The notes under the pieces were generated by a model. The model made no database searches. It had not been told where the DNA came from and saw only the letters and a list, made by a program, of their open reading frames with translations. Shown here piece by piece: positions 52,366 through 57,966 of a stretch of 64,000 bases of DNA; position 1 is the first letter of the stretch, and each line of letters begins with the position of its first letter. This DNA is from CAZHHH01 sp052400685 (GTDB taxonomy: Bacteria; Bacteroidota; Bacteroidia; Bacteroidales; Marinilabiliaceae), in assembly GCA_052400685.1 (NCBI GenBank), contig JBQTGJ010000011.1, one strand, 5' to 3'. A program made the position numbers and the translations under genes.

Positions 52366-52799
52366 ATATTGATCGTCTTATTGCATTCATGATTTTTTGA
52401 AGAAGTCCGTTTTAGTTCTTCTTTAATATTGCCGCATTTCATTATTGGAGGCCCAAGCCCAGTCATTTTATTTTCGCAAGTTATAAATCATCCTAAATTA
52501 TCAAGCCTATAACTTTTGCGCTTTTGATTTTTTTGTGATGGCCGATCATTTTTTATTTCTCCGGATGTTGAATAATAGTGTGTCATTGGTGTCTTTTGCT
52601 GTTTTTGTGGGACGGAAATTACTCTTTTTTTATTTTGTTTGAGATGCCATTTTTGTTGTCTCTATGTTGATGCTATTTTGAAAACGCTTAGTACGGATTT
52701 AAAATTGTTGTTAAACGAAAATAAATGATCTGTTTGGTGTAGAACGCCGAAAATAGTTGTTTTTTATTGTATGAAAACTCTAGTGGTAGAAAAGAAAGT
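52366..52799. other. Non-coding divergent gap
   Basis: AT-rich with several T-runs. It must contain the promoter of the leftward TonB-dependent receptor, but I cannot point to a good TAnnTTTG box. No gene seen. Confidence 0.4.
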
Positions 52800-52880
52800 T
52801 TCTTTTTTGAGGTCTGCGGAGTCTTAAAAATGTGTGTTTAATATCGTAATTAACCCTTTAAGGACAAGTATAACGCAGAA
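52800..52880 (+). repeat. Intergenic palindromic element fused to an Rhs coding end
   Basis: Stem GTCTTAAA at 52821-52828 faces TTTAAGGAC near 52857-52865, and GACAAGTATAACGCAGAA is the family's right part. From TAACGCAGAA (52871-52880) onward the sequence is Rhs core, identical over about 40 bp to 54690-54730. The element's right terminus is missing. Confidence 0.6.
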
Positions 52881-52913
52881 ATTGTATCTTTAACCGACTA
52901 TTATCCCTATGGC

Positions 52914-54014
52914 ATGGATATGCCGGGCCGTAGCTTCCAGTCAGAGGCCTACCGTTACGGCTACCAGGGTAGTGAGCGCGATCCCGAAATGTCGGGCGGC
53001 GCAGGTTACACCACCTTTTTTAGAGCATTAGATCCACGCATTGGCCGTTGGCTTACGCCCGACCCCAAAGTGTACCCATGGCAAAGTCCGTACGTTTCAA
53101 TGGACGGGAATCCGGTGGCGATGATTGACCCTTGGGGAGCGAGTACGGATGGTCCGGATGGCGGCGAAGATTTCACCACTGGTCCTTCCGGAGGGTCTTC
53201 TTCCGGGGAAGGGAGTACGAGATTTTTTGATAAGGATAACACAACAGGATATGGGCCTAATAAATTAGGAACAACGGCAAACCATTTTGTCTTAAGTGAT
53301 GTTGATATTGTTGTAACTAAAGGGAATAATACACCTATAAGAGACATTTTTAGAAATTTAGCTAATCAGGCTTTTTATTTTGTAGGAGGTACTGCAAATG
53401 CGTGGGCTTCGGATAACTTGATGAGTGCCGGACATCACGATAGTTCTAACATAATTGATAAGTATAAGGTTTCCTATATTAGTGGTCAACTTGTTGGGCA
53501 TGCCGCAGCCATGATAACTGGTATTTTTGAAGCACTGCTTGGCCTAGGTGGAGACTTTGTTGGTGCCGTTCTTACTGCTACAGGTTTTGGATCTGTACCT
53601 GGTGTTGTAGTCATTGCTGGTAGTACCACAATAGTAGTCCATGGAGGAGCTACGGTTATAAATGGTGCAGTTGAGTTCGGTGCAACTTCAAGTCAGCTTT
53701 ACTATGCCATCAAAAGAAGCGGGAGTGAAGAAATTCATAAAAATACAGGGGGGACTTCAAATCAAGGGACAAGAGTTGTAAGTAAAACAATGTGGAAAGG
53801 AAAGGGGAAAGAGCGGATTGATGTTGAAAATCCAAATCCTTCCCAAAGGCGAGGACAGGTGCATTATCAAGATAATGATGGAAATAAATATATATATGAT
53901 CCGTCTTCAAATTCTTTTCCAAACGCTCCTAAAAAAGTTAATGATTTGTTGAATAATCGAAGGTTTAAAAAAGGAATAGAAAAAGGATTAAAATATTTAG
54001 GAGAGATAGAATGA
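52914..54014 (+). CDS. Rhs-family C-terminal tip with toxin-like end, 5' truncated
   Basis: 366 residues from the first Met; the frame is open from 52854 and starts mid-protein with AEIVSLTDYYPYGMDMPGRS. Residues 1-80 are the Rhs-associated core end (YRYGYQGSERDPEM, ARALDPRIGRW-like RALDPRIGRWLTPDP, then NPVAMIDPWGA), after which polymorphic toxins diverge. The centre (150-255) has glycine-rich hydrophobic stretches. The last 75 residues (IDVENPNPSQRRGQVHYQDN, then PKKVNDLLNNRRFKKGIEKG) resemble, from memory, a toxin end found on WapA/Rhs proteins. Nearly all of the Rhs shell is missing, so this looks like an orphan Rhs-CT module, probably not secreted unless recombined. It overlaps the immunity candidate by ATGA. 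Confidence 0.75.
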   Translation: MDMPGRSFQSEAYRYGYQGSERDPEMSGGAGYTTFFRALDPRIGRWLTPDPKVYPWQSPYVSMDGNPVAMIDPWGASTDGPDGGEDFTTGPSGGSSSGEGSTRFFDKDNTTGYGPNKLGTTANHFVLSDVDIVVTKGNNTPIRDIFRNLANQAFYFVGGTANAWASDNLMSAGHHDSSNIIDKYKVSYISGQLVGHAAAMITGIFEALLGLGGDFVGAVLTATGFGSVPGVVVIAGSTTIVVHGGATVINGAVEFGATSSQLYYAIKRSGSEEIHKNTGGTSNQGTRVVSKTMWKGKGKERIDVENPNPSQRRGQVHYQDNDGNKYIYDPSSNSFPNAPKKVNDLLNNRRFKKGIEKGLKYLGEIE

Positions 54015-54454
54015 ATATAATTAATCATAAGATGCTTAACTTGTTTATAAGGGATATAGGCAAGGGTACTCGGTTGAGTAAATCACTGGTAACAATGTTA
54101 AATAGAGGATTCGTTGAAAAGGATGGTTGTTATTTGTTAAAACATTTTTCTGAACTTCAAAATCATATGGAATTAAGTGATTTTGAAGATAGAACTGGTT
54201 ATGAATGCTTTATTAATTCTTTTCACGTTGATGACTATGTTAGAACAAACGTTTTTAAACAAGCAATTCTTTTTTTGAATAAGTTGCTGATTATTTGGGA
54301 TAAACAAAATAATAATTTGTCGTTAGAAGTTATTTTGAGCAAGACAAATACCGGGTTTCATATTAGTTTTTATGTCAGGCGCATTGATGAATGTTGGATA
54401 CCTGCTGAAAATGTAGATGATTTCAAAGAAGCGATTTTGATTTGTAGGAGTTAA
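54011..54454 (+). CDS. Candidate immunity protein for the Rhs tip
   Basis: 147 residues starting on the ATGA overlap with the toxin stop, which indicates translational coupling. Acidic and aromatic-rich, no signal peptide, no recognised domain (HFSELQNHMELSDFEDRTGY, DECWIPAENVDDFKEAIL). Position and size are typical of immunity genes of polymorphic toxins. Function is inferred from position only. Confidence 0.6.
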   Translation: MNIINHKMLNLFIRDIGKGTRLSKSLVTMLNRGFVEKDGCYLLKHFSELQNHMELSDFEDRTGYECFINSFHVDDYVRTNVFKQAILFLNKLLIIWDKQNNNLSLEVILSKTNTGFHISFYVRRIDECWIPAENVDDFKEAILICRS

Positions 54455-54480
54455 GCTCTGGATCCCGTTTCTTTTTAACC

Positions 54481-54497
54481 GGCAGTTCGTAACTGCC
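54481..54497. repeat. Short perfect hairpin between immunity gene and Rhs scrap
   Basis: GGCAGTT, loop CGT, AACTGCC. No T-tract follows directly. It may end the toxin-immunity transcript or mark a recombination junction. Confidence 0.4.
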
Positions 54498-54507
54498 ATT
54501 ACTGTAA

Positions 54508-54844
54508 GGGAAAAAAACACCACACTATTATATGTTGTATGGCAGTGGTCGCCTGGGTAGCTACCATGTAAACGAACCCGCCGGAGGCACCGTCTTCGTG
54601 TCCTTAGTGGCCGCCAACCTGCGTTTTGAGCTCACCGATCATTTGGGCACCGTACGCGCCGTAGTAACCGGACAAAAAACTGGCACAGGTAACGCAGAAA
54701 TTGTATCTTTAACCGACTATTACCCCTACAGGGGATGTTTCAGCCCCCAAAACAAATAAGAAGGTTAAAGAAGTAGATTTTGATGGCAATCAAATATGGC
54801 CAGATGCCCCCCCCGCTGGTGCACGATTGTATCGTGTACCATAA
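54508..54844 (+). pseudogene. Rhs core fragment joined out of frame to another tail
   Basis: Open after a TAA at 54505: HYYMLYGSGRLGSYHVNEP, then LRFELTDHLGTVRAVVTGQK and NAEIVSLTDYYPY, all Rhs core. After TAY-CCC-TAC the frame runs into RGCFSPQNK and stops at 54759, but the +1 frame continues from about 54729 with TGDVSAPKTNKKVKEV, DFDGNQIWPDAP and ARLYRVP, ending at 54844. This looks like the last residues of a different Rhs tip. Its 3' end contains the palindrome CACGATTGTATCGTG. Non-functional remains of earlier tip replacement. Confidence 0.65.
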
Positions 54845-54981
54845 GCTTTAATTGATAGAAGGCTTGCTTGCGATAGCAAACAGTGTATTCTTAAAAGATT
54901 AAATATTAAGAGCCGGCTTTTAAATAAAGTAAGGATTTTGTTTATTTATAATGAGCCACACGATACAATCGTGCGGCAGCG

Positions 54982-55430
54982 TTGCACAAGTGCCGGATGA
55001 CTCTGCACAAGTGCCGCATGATTCTGCACAAGTGCCGGATGGCTCTGCACAAGTGCCGGATGACTCTGCACAAGTGCCGCATGATTCTGCACAAGTGCCG
55101 GATGGCTCTGCACAAGTGCCGGATGGCTCNNNNNNNNNNNNNNNNNNNNNNNNNNNNNNNNNNNNNNNNNNNNNNNNNNNNNNNNNNNNNNNNNNNNNNN
55201 NNNNNNNNNNNNNNNNNNNNNNNNGGATGGCTCTGCACAAGTGCCGGATGGCTCTGCACAAGTGCCGGATGGCTCTGCACAAGTGCCGGATGGCTCTGCA
55301 CAAGTGCCGGATGGCTCTGCACACGTGCCGCATGATTCTGCACAAGTGCCGGATGGCTCTGCACAAGTGCCGGATGATTCTGCACAAGTGCCGGATGATT
55401 CTGCTCAAGAGCAGAATGGTTCTGCGCAAG
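54982..55430. repeat. 21-bp tandem repeat array
   Basis: Units of the form GCACAAGTGCCGGATGGCTCT. Seven units precede and at least eight follow a run of Ns, and two degenerate units end the array. Before the gap the variants (GGATGACT, GCATGATT, GGATGGCT) recur in the same order, giving a 63-bp super-repeat. Every unit holds GCACAAGTGC, a palindrome with a 2-bp centre, every 21 bp. Being a multiple of three, the array is open in several frames on both strands (SAQVPDG on +), so coding is unproven. Part of a longer + frame starting MSHTIQSCGSV at 54951 and ending at 55450. Confidence 0.85.
55130..55224. other. Assembly gap (95 N) inside the tandem array
   Basis: The unknown bases fall inside the repeat, so the true number of units and length are not known. 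Confidence 0.99.
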
Positions 55431-55503
55431 GGGGTTTCAAAAATGAGTGATCATTGTAACTTGAACTTAAAAATCAGCATCTCATTGTCTTAGAATATGC
55501 CGT

Positions 55504-55682
55504 TAGGACAATACGATACGTAACCTCATATTCTTTAAATTTTTAAGGGAGGTGTCTTGTTGGTTACAGCATATAAAGCCCTCCCGAAGACTTATCTGTT
55601 TAAATTATTGTTACATTAGTCCTACAAATAACACATGACAAAGCAAATATAACTTTACCGTAAGTGAGGTTATTGAATAGTT
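55504..55682 (+). repeat. Element A, copy 1
   Basis: About 178 bp, repeated at 57761-57938 with only scattered differences. TAACCTCA at 55521-55528 pairs with TGAGGTTA at 55665-55672, enclosing the element. Inside, GGGAGG (55547-55552) faces CCTCCC (55580-55585) and GTCTT (55554-55558) can pair with AAGAC (55587-55591), a pseudoknot-like layout. It lies directly upstream of the membrane-protein pair. Confidence 0.75.
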
Positions 55683-56208
55683 GTGGAGCATTAAAAGAAG
55701 ACAAACTGAATTGACTAGAATAATCAAAATAGCGACAATTTTAATTCAAGTTGGACTGACAATCGGAACGACTTTTATTCTGTATATGCTATTTGCAATG
55801 TTCGACTACCAAGGCGGATTTGCAAATTTCGTTGGACTGACATTATTCCAACCAATTTTAGCAATTTTATTCTCTATATTGACAGTAATAGTCTGCGGAT
55901 TTGTTGGACTTCCAATCCGTCTTAATAACGGACTGAATACTTGGTGGAGAACTCATTTCTATGTTCCAGTTTTAATCGGACTTTTAGGTTTAGTTGCATG
56001 TGCAATTTCTTTAATGCCAGGATTTGTGGAAGAAATAACATATCGAATTGATGGAGTGGATATGACCGAAACAGTTCCAAACCAAATTCTTTCCATTTCA
56101 GGTTGGTTTTTAGTGGCGATTGGAACTTTGCACGTATATCCACCTAAATTTATTCAAGACAAAATTGAAAACCTTTTGACTAATAAATCTGTCTGGCCTT
56201 CAAAATGA
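55681..56208 (+). CDS. Multi-pass membrane protein of unknown function
   Basis: 175 residues starting at TTG, the only usable start since TAG precedes it in frame. Four hydrophobic helices can be seen (IATILIQVGLTIGTTFILYM; FVGLTLFQPILAILFSIL and on; FYVPVLIGLLGLVACAISLM; ILSISGWFLVAIGTLHV). No recognised domain. It begins at the end of element A and overlaps the next gene by ATGA, so the two are one translational unit. The two encoded proteins could form a membrane complex; a defence or effector role is only a guess from the neighbourhood. Confidence 0.6.
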   Translation: MWSIKRRQTELTRIIKIATILIQVGLTIGTTFILYMLFAMFDYQGGFANFVGLTLFQPILAILFSILTVIVCGFVGLPIRLNNGLNTWWRTHFYVPVLIGLLGLVACAISLMPGFVEEITYRIDGVDMTETVPNQILSISGWFLVAIGTLHVYPPKFIQDKIENLLTNKSVWPSK

Positions 56209-56726
56209 AACATATTCAAAAAATATTTGAGTGGATCACCTTACTGTTCTTTGGAATTGCAATCTACGCAATGACAATTGGACAAACTGTTCCAATAGAG
56301 TTCATTGATTGGCATCATATGCATTTTTTCTACGACATAATTCTACAAGGACTTCCAATTGCAATTTTGCTGACTCTCGCTTGGACTTTAAAGAAGGACA
56401 GACCAAAGAAAACAAATATTGCTATCGGAATTTTGACACCAATAATAGCAGGAGTAATGTTTTTCGGAATAGTATTCCTAATGTTTTCATACGGATTTGG
56501 GGCTTGGGTCGATGAACAAATAATTTATGAGAATAGGGAAAATCCTAACGTGACAATTAACCAGCAATTATGGGATATTGGTGCATTTGGTTACGGTGGA
56601 CAAAGAACAGTGAAGTTAACGCCAATTTTAGGACTTTGGAATTGGGCAGAACAAATAGATACAGCTGAAATTAAAAAAGAAAATTGGACTTTAGTTCAAA
56701 AACAGGGAGCCATAAATTTTCCGTAA
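56205..56726 (+). CDS. Membrane protein of unknown function, partner of the preceding gene
   Basis: 173 residues, ATG overlapping the upstream stop. Three hydrophobic segments: WITLLFFGIAIYAMTIGQTV, FYDIILQGLPIAILLTLAW and IAIGILTPIIAGVMFFGIVF, then a soluble C-terminal tail of about 65 residues (WVDEQIIYENRENPNVT, QQLWDIGAFGYGGQRTVKLT). Not recognised. Followed closely by an attC-like repeat, so the pair behaves like a two-gene cassette. Confidence 0.6.
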   Translation: MKHIQKIFEWITLLFFGIAIYAMTIGQTVPIEFIDWHHMHFFYDIILQGLPIAILLTLAWTLKKDRPKKTNIAIGILTPIIAGVMFFGIVFLMFSYGFGAWVDEQIIYENRENPNVTINQQLWDIGAFGYGGQRTVKLTPILGLWNWAEQIDTAEIKKENWTLVQKQGAINFP

Positions 56727-56740
56727 AAATAAAAACGACA

Positions 56741-56827
56741 CCACAACAATGGCTCATACGCTCATACGCAATAGGCTTTCCGCAGGCGCAACACAAGCCA
56801 ACGCTTTATAGCCGTAACGTTGTAACC
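56741..56827 (+). repeat. attC-like site downstream of the membrane-protein pair
   Basis: CCACAACAATGGCT at the left and TATAGCCGTAACGTTGTAAC at the right: ACAAC pairs with GTTGT and GGCT with AGCC, the same core words (CACAAC, CGTTG) as the sites in the 2.5-6.1 kb region, here on the + strand. The interior differs in sequence. Confidence 0.5.
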
Positions 56828-56886
56828 AATTGAATCTGCACTTGCATAAGTACATTCGCAAATGTAAATTTGTACAAAATATTGAT

Positions 56887-57192
56887 ATGCAAAGATTAAT
56901 AATAGACAATATAGATAAAATCAAAACATTATGTATGATTCATAATGTTAGGACTTTATTCGCTTTTGGTTCGGTATGCACAGATAAATTCAATGACAGA
57001 AGCGATATAGATTTACTAATTTCCTTTATGCCCATGGATTATGGAGATTATGCGGATACTTATTTTGATTTGGCTGATAAATTTGAGAACTTATTTCATA
57101 GACCTGTTGATTTAGTTACTGAAAAATCATTATCAAATCCCTATTTCATTAATTCAATTAATCAAACTAAGACTTTGCTTTATGGATCTTGA
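56887..57192 (+). CDS. mntA: MntA-type nucleotidyltransferase antitoxin
   Basis: 101 residues from the ATG at 56887; a TTG at 56830 would place the start beside the attC-like core and is rejected. The minimal nucleotidyltransferase motif is complete: FAFGS followed by ten residues and DID (GSVCTDKFNDRSDIDLLISF), i.e. GSX10DXD, plus a third acidic strand PVDLVTE. In type VII toxin-antitoxin systems MntA AMPylates the HEPN toxin HepT on tyrosine and silences it. The gene overlaps hepT by 11 bp, as usual for such pairs. It has a short cytoplasmic product with no other domain. Confidence 0.9.
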   Translation: MQRLIIDNIDKIKTLCMIHNVRTLFAFGSVCTDKFNDRSDIDLLISFMPMDYGDYADTYFDLADKFENLFHRPVDLVTEKSLSNPYFINSINQTKTLLYGS

Positions 57193-57514
57193 ACTTAAGA
57201 AATATTTGTTTGATATTCAGGAGTCGATTGATTCTATTGAAAATTTTCTTGGCGGAAAGCGTGATTTTAATGTTTATAGTACTGATAAAATGTTACGAAG
57301 AGCTGTCGAGAGGGAATTTGAAATTATTGGTGAGGCAATGGGTCGGATTGAAGAACTGGATTCAACTTTAAATATTTCAAGTAAAAAACAGATTATTAGT
57401 ATGCGTAATCGAGTAATTCATGGGTATGATAAAATTGATAATGAGATTATTTGGGGAACAATATTAAGACATTTACCTACTTTGAAAATTGAGATTCAGA
57501 ATTTACTTAAATAA
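57182..57514 (+). CDS. hepT: HepT-type HEPN toxin
   Basis: 110 residues (DUF86/HEPN). The RX4HXY motif is present as RNRVIHGY near residues 79-86; R and H form the RNase site and Y is the AMPylation target. DMLRRAVEREFEIIGEAMGR-like residues (KMLRRAVEREFEIIGEAMGR) build the dimer helix. It is an RNase that cleaves tRNA or mRNA when freed of MntA control, as known for the Shewanella pair. Element B begins 22 bp after its stop. Confidence 0.92.
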   Translation: MDLELKKYLFDIQESIDSIENFLGGKRDFNVYSTDKMLRRAVEREFEIIGEAMGRIEELDSTLNISSKKQIISMRNRVIHGYDKIDNEIIWGTILRHLPTLKIEIQNLLK

Positions 57515-57535
57515 AATCAACTGGTTACAATATGT

Positions 57536-57604
57536 TAGGAGTATGAGCACTCGGTACGACCCAACGATTACTCCAGGTTGAACTACATCCCGGTAGAACT
57601 ACAA
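57536..57604 (+). repeat. Element B, copy 2
   Basis: TAGGAGTATGAGC, then TCGGTACGA, TACTCC, GGTTGAACTACATCCCGG. GGAGTA pairs with TACTCC around an inner TCGGTACGA hairpin. About 69 bp, 22 bp after the HepT gene. Matches 60561-60629 and, inverted, 1403-1484. Confidence 0.75.
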
Positions 57605-57760
57605 ATAAATACTATGGACCTTTTGTCGTTTTTTTATGTTTTTGAGAATAATGCCCATGCTTTCATTGTGCTGCATTAAACGCTTTGTGTTTAAAAATAG
57701 AGAGCATCTTGTAACTCAAAAGTTGAAAATTGTCCCTTCTTTGGCTTAAAACCAATTCTT
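57605..57760. other. Spacer between element B and the next element A
   Basis: About 155 bp with no gene, repeat or promoter that I can name. It is the only unshared sequence between the two A-to-B blocks. Confidence 0.5.
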
Positions 57761-57938
57761 TAGACAATACAATATGTAACCTCATATTCTTGAAATTTTT
57801 AAGGGAGGTGTCTTGTTGGTTACAGCATCTAAAGCCCTCCCGAAGACTTATCTGTTTAAATAATTGTTACATTAGTCCTACAAATAACATATGACAAAGC
57901 AAATATAACTTTACCGCAAGTGGGGTTACTGAATAGTT
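57761..57938 (+). repeat. Element A, copy 2
   Basis: Homologous to 55504-55682. Enclosing pair TAACCTCA (57777-57784) and TGGGGTTA (57921-57928): one base has changed, turning an A-T pair into a G-T wobble, so RNA pairing is kept. The inner GGGAGG/CCTCCC and GTCTT/AAGAC are unchanged. 29 bp before the ATPase gene. Confidence 0.75.
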
Positions 57939-57966
57939 AGCATCAATTAAACCTTGAATTTACCAT

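Noticed and set aside
54920..55429. Minus-strand frames through the tandem array (RAIRHLC or CAEPSGT repeats)
   Set aside because: Any stop-free unit of 21 bp stays open in several frames; there is no independent evidence of coding on this strand, and the N run makes the frames artificial.
54982..55430. Tandem array as a CRISPR
   Set aside because: The repeats are directly adjacent 21-bp units with no unique spacers.
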